Assembly (NCBI GenBank): GCA_001972305.1
Contig: BDDD01001500.1
Location: 73,553-137,552 of the forward strand
Reading direction: 5' to 3'
DNA from: Cephalotus follicularis
Taxonomy: Eukaryota; Streptophyta; Magnoliopsida; Oxalidales; Cephalotaceae
DNA length: 64,000 nt
This document shows positions 35,243 through 46,539 of the stretch, piece by piece. Each line of letters opens with the position of its first letter. Positions within the stretch are counted from its first letter, which is position 1. A program made the position numbers and the translations under genes. The notes beneath the pieces were generated by a model, which saw only the letters and a list, made by a program, of their open reading frames with translations, was not told where the DNA came from and searched no databases.

Positions 35243-38200
35243 TGTAACGGCCTGCATTAATTTTGGATAAATTTGATGTTTGGGCTTGGGGGGAAATTTT
35301 TTTTCTCCTTGGTGTTGGTTTGGGCTTCTTCTTCTTGGTTAAGTGTTTGTTGGTTTGGGCTTGGTGAAGGACCAATGGTTGCCTATCATTTGTGTATATG
35401 GTTAAGTTATAAGAGAGGTTTAGTTGGTGTTGGGAGATGTGCAAGGCTTGCTTAAGAAGTTTGGCTGTTGGTTTCGGTAGACATCTTATCACACCTGAAG
35501 AAGTGTTTTGCGAGAGTGAGCTTTCATCTTTCTTCCTTGTCCTTCTTCTGAAGCTTTGAGCACAGTTTGAGGTTGGAACTTTCTTTCACCCGTCTACGCG
35601 TTTAGCAGGTGAGTGTCCTCCTAAGTACGTTTTGGTGCGTCGCATGGTTGGTGCAGGCACAACCTTTGAGGCTGAGGAAGAGCTCTGCCTTGGTTTTCAT
35701 GGTTGTATATGGTTCTTGCATAGCTTCAGAGATGTTATTCTTTGTAGCTAAGCGTTGTTGTGTGTTGGTCTTGCAGAGGAAGATCTAGGCACAGAGTCCG
35801 CACAGCAAGGAAGCTAGCTGAGAAAGCTGTTGATACTAGTGAGTGGGATGTTCATCTTTCTATCAATTGATAACTGAGAGTTATTGTTTATATACCCTTC
35901 CATGATATTATCTTTGACTAGGATTTCTTCTCCTGTCATCTTGTTGATATTGCATGTGAATACTTCTGTTTTTGAGCCGATGGCTCAATGCCTGGGTTGA
36001 ACTTGTTATCTTCCCTTTCTGTTTAAGTACTCATGCTTTATTTGATATCATGTGTTGTTGTCCTTGGATACTGGTTACTGGGTGCTGGTTGCTTGGTTAT
36101 GTATGAGATTGCCGACATGAGATGGTCTTAGTGGTGATACACTTACCCCTGAGCCGAGGTTCTCCTATGTTATCTCATCAAGGGTGGAGTTGAGCGATGA
36201 TTCGTGGGCCCCTTGGACGATATCAACGCTATGTGATTGCCGACGAGGTAGCTTCTCGATCGAGGTTCACCTAGTGTAGTGCTGAGCTCGTGATTGCCAA
36301 CGGGGGTGGGCTTGCGTAGTCCCTCGTTCGAGGTTCATGTGGTAAGGCGGGCCAACGTATGATTTGCCAGGGGAGGAGTGCTTGCGTAGCCCTTCTACCG
36401 ATGTTCATGTGGTGCTCTGGAAGTTGGTATCTATATTGAGTATATGAGGGATGTGTTCACTCCTGTAGCCCTGACAGCGTTGATAGAATGTCAACGGAGT
36501 TTTTATTTATGCTGGCGAGGTGGTTCCGGCTATGGAAGTGTGTGAGTCGATTGTGCATGTGCGTGTGTGGAATGTGCTTGTGATTGATACAGTACCAGTA
36601 GTCAACTTGAGAATTGTTGATCCTTAGAGTTGATCTTTTGTTGATCCTTGGATCCTCGACATGTTCTGACATATAAACTGCTGTTTATCTTCTTTCCTTG
36701 AGGTTAGTCGTTCAGTTGGTAGCTCTGACGTCTCCTCGGGCATTTGTTTGTTATTGATATCCTTGTATATTTTTCACCCCTGCCTAGTTTTGTTGAGCAG
36801 TGGTTATGGGTTGTCCTCAGCCCCGTTTGGGCAGGGCACGTTCACCTTGACTCTTGGCACCCCGGTGGAAGTGGGTCGCCCAGGATGTTCTTTGATCTTA
36901 CTCACTAGTCAGCTGGACTAATCCCCTCTCAGTTTTATGTGCAGAGGGAGCGGGGCAACAATGTTCTTGAGATCCACTAAGGGCAGCTTGTAGAGAGAGG
37001 TAGACACCGGACGCAGCACCTTAGGATGGTTCCTAGGCCATGGACACCTTCATGCATTTGGGGACATTCATGGGGTTTTTGTATAGTTTGGTTATATCTA
37101 TGCCTTGTAAAACCTTCTTTGTAAACACGTGTATAACTCTTGGATGTTGGGCGTCCTCGGCAGTTTGCCCAGGACAGTGTATATAATTCTTTTCCTCAGT
37201 TTTATATACTTTATTGTTTGTGTTGTTTCCTAGCCCTGGCACCATTTTTGCTTAGTGTTTGGGTGTGCACGGATGACGTGTCAGTTGGGGGGTTGTGGGA
37301 CCCTGGGCAGGGGAGCAAGTCTTCCCAGCCTTGGCCTTGGTGAAACTGTAGTGTTTCTCCCCGGGCCCTTTTGTGCGTGGCACCTCTGCTGAGATGCTGG
37401 GGGAAGGGTGGCTATGTTGTTGTTTGGTCAAACCCTAGGTTGACTTCGTAGCTCAGGTTGGTTAACCCTAAGCTGGAGTCTGGTGGTGTCCCTGGGTGTT
37501 GTCCCCGAGCACGCCGTAGGCATTAAGTGGAGGTAAGTAGTTTTCCTTAGTTTTGCCCGACCTCCCGACCTCGGACCAGCTCGGTCCCTGGAGATGTTTT
37601 GGTGGGTGAGCCCTGGTGGATTCCTTGGGTACCCGACTGGGGTGAGATTCTATCTCCTTAGTGTAGTTTGAGTGTTTATGGGACCTCGGGTAGTTGTCCC
37701 ATGTGCTTGGCATTTGTCCCCGGACCCTTGTGTTGATCCCAGGCTTAGCCTTTGTTAAGTATTGTCGTCCAATGAGGACATGCCCGAGGATGGTTCATCC
37801 TGGGAAGGCATGTCTTAGGATGGGCTGCAGGCCTAGTTATTATACGTCATGTTGTGTTGGAATCCCTTGCCCGAGACCCCAGGCAAGACGTAGTGTTGCG
37901 CTCTCTGCCCTGACTCGCTTCCCTGGCATGTCCCCTTAGTGGAACGGTGCGTTTGGGTAGCGGGTGTGGTGCGCGTTCCCTTTAGTTAAACAGTGCATTT
38001 TCTAAGTGGGTGTTGGGCACGTTCTTTTAGTTAAACGGTGAGCTTTGGGGACAGTCTAAGTAAGGGTTCTTTTGTGGTTTTACCCTTCCTTCTCTTCTCT
38101 TCCCTGCTCTGGCATTTCTCGTTTTATGCCCTGGGTGCATTTGGCCTGGTGAGCGCGGCTCTCCTCTGCTGCGTGTTTTAACGCCTGCCCTGGCCTTAGC

Positions 38201-38304
38201 GTTAGCCTTTGTGTTTGTTGGGTTTCGGTTAGGGATCCAGGTGAGGGATCCTTCCACCAGGCACGGCCGTCCTCGGGCAGGGGTGCCTGGGACAGGGCAT
38301 GTCA
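35243..38304 (+). repeat. 3' LTR of element A
   Basis: 3062 bp, TGTAACGGCC to CATGTCA. It contains the same ~70-bp degenerate repeats near 36225..36420 as the 5' copy. It has no TCGA palindrome array. No gene seen. Confidence 0.92.
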
Positions 38305-38417
38305 AATACAGTCCAGTACAAATCAATACAGTTAATTCGGTTCAATACAATTCAATACGGTATGATACAGTACAAGGTATGCATGAACAGTACAAAAAGG
38401 GAATTCGGGTCGTTACA
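38305..38417 (-). repeat. 5' LTR of element I, outer end
   Basis: Follows the 3' LTR of element A directly. It continues the ATACAGT-rich sequence of 2340..3354 and ends CGTTACA, the expected LTR terminus. The flanks of A are ACTAC (3350..3354) and AATAC (38305..38309), a five-base target duplication with one mismatch. Confidence 0.8.
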
Positions 38418-38528
38418 GCATGTGAACTGGCAACAATGAATCCATTGCTTCTAGTAAAAGAAGATTATGCTCAGGATGATTTTTGTAAGCGATTAAATGC
38501 CTGGCCAGGCTAGCCACGATATCAAGAG
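38418..38528. other. Short unassigned flank between element I and the Copia material
   Basis: Starts GCATG, the expected right target duplication of I (its left copy is outside). A short open frame here (ELATMNPLLLVKEDYAQDDF) vaguely resembles polyprotein sequence, but I cannot assign it. Confidence 0.4.
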
Positions 38529-39549
38529 TGTGATATCATTGGTTGAATATTAGAGGGGCACTTCTAATATTATTTAGGCTAATGAAAGATAGTCACGAGG
38601 CTAAAGATTAAATTATTGGGGTCTGACATAATCCGTACCTTAGATTTAGTTAGAGCATTGTCAATGGAAGGACTATACGTGCATGTACCTGTAAATAGTG
38701 GTTCGTAAACGGTTCATATTACCTGGGGGTCGTTATGCATTGCTAGATGTCGATGTCGACTAGTAGGATGCTCGAGATTAAATTGATAAATTAATCTTGG
38801 AAGAATTAAAAGGGTTTTAATTCGATATATTTAAGAGAATATTTTTTATGAAATAATAAATATTTAATTGGATAAATTGTGAGCGTCACAATTTAATTCT
38901 ACGGCCAGCGTAATAGTGAACCCATAGGGTCAAACACAATACGGGCAGATATTTATAACACGTGATGAGAGAAAAATAATTACGATGTTATTTCCTAATT
39001 ATATTTAATGAGATTAAATATATAAATATGTAAGTATATATAGAATACACCCCCCTTAAGCATGATAGGTTAAGAGTTTGTGTTCTAATATGATTGTCTA
39101 GCAGCAAGTATATATAGAATACACCCTCCTTCCTATTAAGAGTTGTTGTTGTTGGATGTTTTTGTTCTCTCTCTTGGTGTTTTCTCTTCTCTCTCTCATA
39201 TACAATCAATAGTTGAAGGTTTGAGAAGCCTGGTGTTAGAAATTGAAGTTTGGTGTGGATACCTTGGAGGCTTTCTATACTTGGAAGCTAGAACTGTTTA
39301 ATCCATTCAACAAGTAGCTGTGCTGTTGGAAGCAAGAAGACTCATTGGAATAAGGAAGGAGCCGCTCCAATCATGTGCGTAATTCTGCTTGCTCCTCCCT
39401 ATTGTTTTATATCTAACTATATATGTATGGTCAAAAGATCCTAGAAACGAACCATATGGCTTGATATTCATGAGATGATCACACAATAAATGTTTTAGGG
39501 TTTTAAGCATCTGGATATTTTATTGCTTGATCGCCATAAGGTTCCAACA
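38529..39549 (+). repeat. LTR-like segment with a tRNA-iMet PBS downstream (plus-strand Copia material)
   Basis: The right end is well supported: TTCCAACA followed three bases later by TGGTATCAGAGC (39553..39564). The left end is a guess at TGTGATATC. A 74-bp duplication places the word AAGTATATATAGAATACACC at 39032 and again at 39106, giving two TATA-box-like sites. A CT-rich stretch follows at 39170..39200. Confidence 0.6.
39032..39125 (+). promoter_or_regulatory. Duplicated TATA-box-like promoter segment
   Basis: TATATATAG occurs in two identical 20-bp contexts 74 bp apart, upstream of a CT-rich tract and about 430-520 bp before the LTR end. This fits a duplicated U3 core promoter; it is inferred from position and sequence only. 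Confidence 0.5.
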
Positions 39550-39552
39550 AAA

Positions 39553-39564
39553 TGGTATCAGAGC
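39553..39564 (+). other. Primer binding site (tRNA-iMet) of the plus-strand Copia-like material
   Basis: TGGTATCAGAGC, three bases after the LTR-like segment. Confidence 0.85.
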
Positions 39565-39715
39565 CAGATTTGATGCATATATGTAGTTAGAAACATGTTG
39601 TTGATGATATGTTTGAATTGTTTGGGTTAAATCCGTGAGACGGAAGCATGGGATGCAAAATTGCGATTGCATGAAGCGCGAAAGCGTCGACGCTATCGAG
39701 AAAAAATAGGATAAT

Positions 39716-40248
39716 TGTAATACCCTGCTTGTTCGTATGTGTTTTACGGATTTTATGTGTGTTTTCGGGCTTTTTAATTTGGTCAATTTTAAAGTCCAGT
39801 TGCCCTTTGTTTTCGGCCGATGTAAATTGGGCTGACTGATACCAGTCCGAATTTCGGGTATGTTGTGCAATGTTGGGTTTGGGCTTTATTTATTTTATTA
39901 TAATCAAAATTATTTTATTAAAACAATTACTTCCTTTTATTTTAAAATTCTTAATTTCTATTATTCTTTTATTTTATTTCTTTTAATTCTTTTATTTCCT
40001 TCCTTTCCTATTTTCTTCTTCTTTCCTTTCCTTCTTCTCCTTCTCCCGAAGCTCTCTCTCCCCCATTACTTCTACACGTTTTCTATATCTTCTTTCCTTT
40101 CTAATTCCCTAAAGACCGCCACGTTTTTGGCTAATAAAGTAATGTTATGATTAGTTAAAGTTATGTTTATGCTCAGATAAGTCGTGTTATGTTAAGATAG
40201 GTTCTGTGTTATGTCCTGTGACGACTCCCGCCGTCCGGGGGTGTTACA
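39716..40248 (+). repeat. 5' LTR of element F, internally deleted
   Basis: Starts TGTAATACCC and ends GGGTGTTACA. Bases 39716..40110 match the start of the 3' LTR; 40112..40248 match its end from 47691. The missing part holds the palindrome array and the B-like block. Confidence 0.92.
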
Positions 40249-40253
40249 GATTG

Positions 40254-40264
40254 TGGTATCAGAG
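40254..40264 (+). other. Primer binding site of element F (tRNA-iMet)
   Basis: TGGTATCAGAG, five bases after the 5' LTR. Confidence 0.92.
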
Positions 40265-40419
40265 AATTAGGTTTTGTTTCCTTATAAGACCTAACTAGGC
40301 TTGACCTGTGAGATTGGGTAGACACTGGGTTAGGCTGCTTCGTTATGATATTATGATATGTTTTCTGTTTCGGTTTTTGTGCCTTGTGATGTTTTATGTT
40401 TTGGGGTGCCTTTTCATAG

Positions 40420-41523
40420 ATGGCACGTACAAGGAATGCTGCTCGGAGGACTGCACCCGTTGAGGCTCAGGAAGCTAGAAATGAGCCTACTCTGGAGGAA
40501 TTGGTACTTCAGGCAGTCACTCAGGAGGTACGATGCGTGTTGAGTGAGCAGAATCAGAATCAAGATTGTAGGGAGCCGGTTGTGGAGGAGAATGCTCCAG
40601 CTGATGTTCAATTGGGAAGAGAAGCTGGGGACAGGACTGATACGCCCACTTATATCTGGCTAGAGCGTTTCCAAAAGCAGAGACCGCAGTCTTTCAGCTC
40701 AGCCGTGACTCCTATGGAGGCTGAGCACTGGATTGCTCATATGGATAAGATCTTCGATGTGCTTGGTTGCAGTGATGAATAGAAGATTAAGTTAGCTGTG
40801 TACAAGCTTGAGGATGATGCTCAGAAATGGTGGAAACGTGTGGATTTAGCTAAGGGTGGTAGGTATGCAGAGACTTTGACCTGGTCCGAGTTTTGCGAAG
40901 TCTTTTGTCAGAAGTTTTTTCCCACTACTGATAAGGAGGCTTACGCCAGAGAGTTTATCAATACCAGACAGAAGGATGGAGAGTCGGTCACAGAGTTTCT
41001 GACTCGTTTCACGAGGCTTGCTGGTTTTGCTGGGTCCGCGGCGGGGACTGCACTGGAGCAGGCACAAAAGTTCAAGTGGAAGTTGCATTATCAGTTCTGG
41101 TGTAAACTGATCAACACCAGATTTGCTGATGTTTCTGAGGTGGCAAATGCAGCGAAGAACATAGAACTGGAAAGGTTAGATTTCCAGGCAGCTCGTCAGG
41201 AAAGTGACAGAAAGAGAAACAGAGGAGATTCTCAGGGGCAAGGTTCTGGGCAGAATAATAAGAATAGGAATGGTAAGCGAGGGAAGAGGAATGATAACCG
41301 AGGATAGCAACAGCCCGGTAATGACCAGAGGCAGAAACAGGGAGCCGCGAATGTCAAGATTGCCAAGTGTGATGTGTGTGGTAGACAGCATCCGATGGGA
41401 GTGTGCTACAAGGCTATCGGGGCATGTTTTGTGTGTGGATAGAAAGGGCATTTCGCGAAGGATTATCCTGACCCTCGTGCGAAGGAAAGTAAGGGGAACA
41501 ATGCAGATCATGGACAGCGCAAC
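40420..41523 (+). pseudogene. Gag of element F
   Basis: ATG at 40420 (MARTRNAARRTAPVEAQEA). Core blocks: TYIWLERFQKQRPQSFSS, YKLEDDAQKWWKR, FCQKFFPTTDKEAYAREF, VTEFLTRFTRLAGFAGSAA, KLINTRFADVSEVANAAKN. A basic, glycine-rich linker follows, then CDVCGRQHPMGVC and a knuckle CFVCG...[11 protein letters not shown], whose last cysteine is tyrosine and which contains a stop. In-frame TAG codons are at 40780, 41305 and 41440; the first and third correspond to CAG in relative C. The frame is otherwise open and runs directly into protease. Confidence 0.92.
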
Positions 41524-42030
41524 ATGGGAGGACATGTCTTTGCTATCACGACTCAGCAGGCTGCTAATGCACCAGGTACTGTTTTGGACTTTATTTCTGT
41601 TGGTAACCGTAGGGCTTATGTTTTGTATGATACTGGATCGACCCACTCAGTTGTAGCGAGGTCTTTTGTTCGGCATCTTGGGATGTCTTCACAGTTGCTT
41701 GATCCAGCTTTGGTTCTTTCGACCCTTACGGGTTCATCTGTTGTGATTGCTGAGTGTTTTTATGCTTGTCCTCTTGTTTTCAATGATCGGGTTCGTGATG
41801 CGGATCTTTTGCCTATCGATAGGTTTGACTTCGATATGATTTTGGGAATGAACTGGTTGGATCGTCATCGGGCTACGATCGACTGCTATGCTCGGAGGAT
41901 TCTGTTTGGAGATGTGAATAGACCTGATTTTGTTTATCAGGGTTCACAACCGAGAAAAGAAGTGAAAGTAATATCTGCTCTGAAGGTTCAGAAGTTGGTA
42001 GCTAAGGGCGCTGAAGGTTTCTTAACTGTT
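41524..42030 (+). pseudogene. Protease domain of element F
   Basis: This stretch of the polyprotein has no stop. [20 protein letters not shown] carries the intact DTG catalytic triplet, and [19 protein letters not shown] is the conserved second half. It would cleave the polyprotein during particle maturation. It shares the frame of gag and RT, as expected for a single-ORF chromovirus. Confidence 0.93.
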
Positions 42031-43450
42031 GTGAAGGATGTCTCAAAGGTTAAGCCTCGCCTTGAAGACTATCCTGTGGTACGAGAATTTTTTGATGTGT
42101 TTCCAGAGGAGTTACCGGGTTTGCCACCACAACGGGAAGTGGAGTTTACCGTCGAACTCATTCCTGGAGCGGCACCTTTATCTAAGGCACCTTACAGAAT
42201 GGCACCGTTGGAACTGCAAGAGTTGAAGGAACAGTTGCAAGAGCTGTTGGATCGGGGTTTCATTCGGCCTAGTGTTTCGCCGTGGGGTGCTCCGGTTCTT
42301 TTTATGAAAAAGAAGGATGGGTCTATGAGGCTATGCATAGACTACAGAGAGTTGAATCGGATTAGTGTTCGGAATAAATACCCACTACCTAGGATTGATG
42401 ACTTGTTTGATCAACTCCAGGGTGCTCGGTATTTCTCTAAGATCGATTTGAGATCGGGATATCGTCATCTTCGGATAAAGGATGAAGATGTGCCTAAAAC
42501 TGCTTTCCGTACTCGGTATGGGCATTATGAGTTTCTGGTGATGCCTTTCGGACTCACTAATGCACCGGCAGTTTTCATGGATCTGATGAATAGGGTGTTT
42601 CATGAATACTTGGATTAGTTTGTTATTGTGCTCATAGATGACATCCTTGTGTATTCCAAGTTGAAGGAAGAGCATGAAGAGCAGCTTCATATTGTGCTGG
42701 GTATTCTGAGGAAGAATCAGCTATACGCGAAGTTCTCGAAGTGTGAGTTCTGGTTGGAACAGGTGGCGTTTTTGGGTCATGTGGTTACAGGTGAAGGGAT
42801 TAGTGTGGATGCTGCTAAAGTTGAGGCTATTACTAAGTGGCCGAGACCTACCACAGTGACGGAGGTTAAGAGCTTCTTGGGTTTGGCTGGATATTATAGG
42901 CGGTTTGTGGAAGGCTTTTCCTCTATAGCCTTACCACTAACTCAGCTTATGAGGAAAGTAGCTAAGTTTGAATGGAACGAGGAGCGTGAAGCAAGTTTCG
43001 AGAAACTGAAGAATGGTCTTGTGTCAGCACCGATTCTTCGTTTACCATCTCCGTCGGGTGGATACCGAATTTACGGTGATGCTTCTAAGAAAGGTTTGGG
43101 GGTGTATTTTGATGCAGCACGGTCATGTGATAGCGTATGCTTCGAGATAGTTGAAGCCTTATGAAGTGAACTATCCTACACATGATCTTGAGTTGGCAGC
43201 AGTAGTGTTTGCATTGAAGATCTGGAGGCATTACTTGTATGGAGAAACTTGTAACGTCTTTACCGATCATAAGAGTCTCAAGTACATCTTTACGCAGAAA
43301 GAGTTGAACATGCGTCAAAGAAGGTGGTTGTAACTTCTGAAAGACTATGATTTGAATATTCAGTACCATCATGGTAAAGCAAACGTGGTAGCTGATGCTC
43401 TTAGTCGGAAGAGTTCTGGGAGTGTAGCGGCTTTGCTTACTCAGCCATAG
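42031..43450 (+). pseudogene. Reverse transcriptase and RNase H of element F
   Basis: [93 protein letters not shown], then a TAG at 42616 and [18 protein letters not shown], where the usual F of FIDD is L. The thumb block [14 protein letters not shown] is at about 42870. RNase [14 protein letters not shown] (usual S is G), a one-base insertion in a G run near 43098 that shifts the frame, then [31 protein letters not shown] and a TAA at 43331. A TAG at 43448 closes the region. Confidence 0.92.
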
Positions 43451-44965
43451 TTGATCGCTGATATGGAGTGGATGGATTTACATTTGTATGTTCGGGGTTC
43501 TGAAGGTTGTGTTGCTGTAATGAATGTTGAGCCTACTCTTATATCTCGGATTAAGACAGCTCAGAGTGATGATGGTGAACTTTGGGCCTTAGTCCAGAAT
43601 ATTGAAAAGGGTAAGCAATCAGAGTTTCGTATGGATAAGCATTGTGTGATATGGCTGGGTAATCGGTTGTGTGTTCTGTCAGATTCTTCTATTAGAGATG
43701 CTGTTTTGTCAGAGGCACACAGTTCTCCATTTTCTATACATCCGGGTTCTACGAAAATGTATAGAGACATGAAGAAGAACTTCTGGTGGAATGGAATGAA
43801 AAGGGATGTAGCGGAGTACGTTGGGAAGTGTTTGATATGTCAGCAGGTAAAGATTGAGCACCAGCGTGCTAGTGGTTTGTTGCAGCCCTTGGAAGTTCCG
43901 GTGTGGAAATGGGAAAGTATTTCGATGGACTTTGTGACAGGCTTACCGAGAACTTTCAGAAGGAACGATGCTATCTGGGTAGTAGTGGATCGATTGACTA
44001 AATCGGCTCACTTCTTGGCTATCCGAGAAGACTTTTCGGTGGATCGTTTGGCTGAGGTGTTTTAGCAGGAGATAGTGAGACTACATGGGACTCCGGTATC
44101 CATTGTTTCGGATAGGGATCCTCGTTTCACTTCACGGTTTTGGAAAGGGTTCCAGAAGGCTTGGGGTACTAGGCTCAGTTATAGTACAGCTTTTCATCCA
44201 CAGACAGGTGGGCAGACTGAGAGAACCATCCAGACCTTAGAGGATATGTTGAGGTCTTGTGCTTTGGAGTGGACTGGAAACTGGGATGAATATTTGAGCT
44301 TGGTAGAGTTTGCCTACAATAATAGTTGGCATGCTAGTAACGGTATGGCTCCGTTTGAAGCTCTTTACAGGAGGAAGTGTTGAGCTCCGACATGTTGGGA
44401 TGAGGTTGGAGAGAGAGTTATCGAGGGACCCGAGCTAGTGCAGATCACTATGGAAAAAGTGGCAATATCAAGGGAGAGATTGAAAGAAGCTCAGTCTCGA
44501 CAAAAGAGTTATGCGGACAGACATCGGAGGGACTTGGAGTTCAAGGTGGGTGAACATGTGTTCTTGAAAGTTTCACCTTGGAAAGGGGTCCGACGTTTTG
44601 GACTGAAAGGGAAGTTGAGTCCGCGGTTTATCAGGCCTTTTGAAGTTCTGGAGAAGATAGGCGCGGTTGCTTATCATTTAGATTTGCCTCCGCAGTTAGC
44701 ACATGTCCATAATGTGTTCCACGTGTCTTTGCTGAGATGTTATCAGTATCATCCCCTACATGTGGTTCACTATCCGTTGGACAGTATTCAGGAGGATCTA
44801 TCATGTGACGAGGAGGCTGAGGCTATTTTGGATCGACAGGAATGGGTGACACGTAGCATGACCGTTTCTTTTGTGAAAGTGCTGTGGAGGAATCATCCCG
44901 AACGTGAGGCTACTTGGGAGCTTGAGGAGCATATTCGGGAGCGCTATCCGCACTTGTTTGTTTGA
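43451..44965 (+). pseudogene. Integrase and chromodomain of element F
   Basis: HHCC finger [18 protein letters not shown] with CLICQQVK; catalytic region [20 protein letters not shown] and [13 protein letters not shown], so all three acidic residues are present; [20 protein letters not shown]; then [15 protein letters not shown] and [16 protein letters not shown] blocks, and a chromodomain-like end (ILDRQEWVTRSMTVSF, NHPEREATWELEEHI) finishing RYPHLFV. Stops: TAG 44063 (CAG in C) and TGA 44381 (CGA in C). The frame is that set by the shift near 43098. Confidence 0.93.
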
Positions 44966-45000
44966 GGTATGTGTATGTTGTGATTTCGGGATGAAATCTT

Positions 45001-45017
45001 CTTTTTAGGGGGGTGGA
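45001..45017 (+). other. Polypurine tract of element F
   Basis: CTTTTTAGGGGGGTGGA next to the 3' LTR. The LTR's first two bases (TG) seem to be lost; the sequence goes straight to TAATACCC. Confidence 0.85.
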
Positions 45018-46160
45018 TTAATACCCTGCTTGTTCGTATGTGTTTTACGGATTTTATGTGTGTTTTCGGGTCTTTTAATTTGGTCAATTTTAAAGTCCGG
45101 TTGCCCTGTGTTTTGGGCCTATGTGAATAGGGCTGACTGATACCAGTCCGAATTTTGGGTATGTTGTGCAATGTTGGGTTTGGGGTTTATTTATTTTATT
45201 ATAATCAAAATTATTTTATTAAAACAATTACTTCCTTTTATTTTAAAATTCTTAATTTCTATTATTCTTTTCTGTTATTTCTTTTAATTCTTTTATTTCC
45301 TTCCTTTCCTATTTTTTTCTTCTTTCCTTTCCTTCTTCTCCTTCTCCCGAAGCTCTCTCTCCCCCATTACTTCTACACGTTTTCTATATCTTCTTTCCTT
45401 TCTAATTCCCTGAAAATCCTCTCTTCTTCCTTCTTGGTCTGATTTTGTCTCTTCTTTTCCCTTTTGATGATAGATATTGCCATTTTATATGTTACCTCCC
45501 TTTTATGCAAATGTCACTATCGAATTCTGCCTTGTGAGGCTGTGTAATCTGCTGTGTAATCGTTTCAGTAAATTTGAAGAGGTAATCTCAGTCCTTTAGT
45601 TGTTCTTTAGAGTTGAATTCATTTGGTTTGCTAAGCATCTCCTTGTTTTGGTTTTCTTTGGTTCCCTTTTGTCCCTGTGTGCAGCAGATTGTGATTGTAT
45701 TGTAGTGTTCCTACTACTATTTTCTGTGTTTCCAACACCATTACAAGTTAGTTAAATTCATTCCTCACTGTGATGGATTTGCTGCAATGTTATAAATTAA
45801 GTTTTATGTCCTTAAATGTCCTTAGGTTTAATTCCTACGTTTATATGTTTAGCCATGGTATTAGTAGGTATGTTAACACGATTGATATATCTAAAATTGT
45901 CACAAACTGGTTTTATAACATCTGTAAATGATAATGGACAAGAATAAGGAAAAAATTGTAAGCACATGTAAATGATATTTTTGTCTTCTCCTAAAACTAA
46001 GCCACTGTCAAATTGTTTTCATGTCAATTCAGTGTTCCTTTGTCATTTAAATGTCATATATGGTCGTATATTTGTGTCCATGCGTCTCTGGTTTAGTGTT
46101 ACAATCATTTGAACCAATTTCTGTATTGAATTGTCTAGTTTCCTACTGTTCTATCGTCCA

Positions 46161-46372
46161 GAAAAGTCGGCTATTCCTGTGGACAGTCGGCTAGATTGGA
46201 TGAACAGTCGACTGCCATATGAACACAGTCAACTGTCTTGGGTTGAGTAGTCGACTGGATCTATGAACCAGTCGACTATCTACATTATGGTTTGAGTAGT
46301 CGACTGGCCCTTGTGATTAGTCGACTGCCAAGCTTCCCCAGTAGGATGGTGCTATGTAATAGTAGACTGTTT
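46161..46372 (+). repeat. CAGTCGACTG array, 3' LTR of F
   Basis: Centres begin at 46167, 46187, 46208, 46229, 46251, 46272, 46300, 46321, 46342 (degenerate) and 46363. Steps are 20, 21, 21, 22, 21, 28, 21, 21 and 21. The 28-bp step lies at the same place, three to four units from one end, as in C. Confidence 0.92.
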
Positions 46373-46539
46373 TGCCCAGAAATGTACTGTTTTCAACTGT
46401 TTTGATTCGTTTGTTCCTCGAATCGATACGAGTCTTTTCCAAACACTGTTAAGAGTCTATTTAATGTTACTGATGCGATTTAGACTATTATACGTATGGC
46501 TTTGGTGTCTTTTAGATTGATTGTGCCTCAAGTGGAGTT

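Larger units (their letters stand above)
3355..38304 (+). mobile_element. Element A: Ty3/Gypsy (Tekay/Del-like) retrotransposon, interrupted by B and D
   Basis: Two LTRs of about 3.06 kb, both starting TGTAACGGCC and ending GTGTCA or ATGTCA, enclose a PBS at 14011, gag, protease and RT up to 16974, then RNase H, integrase and a chromodomain-like end at 33267..35215 and a polypurine tract. The coding region is split by element D (16980..33261, with C inside it) and the 5' LTR by element B (5996..13582). Without the inserts A would be about 11 kb. It carries many stops and is dead. Confidence 0.9.

Noticed and set aside
38418..38513. Possible host exon or pol remnant (ELATMNPLLLVKEDYAQDDF)
   Set aside because: Too short, no splice signals or family match I can defend; listed only as unassigned flank.
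40254..40264. TGGTATCAGAG words as tRNA gene fragments
   Set aside because: They lie a few bases from LTR ends in the element's orientation and are primer binding sites; no tRNA cloverleaf surrounds them.
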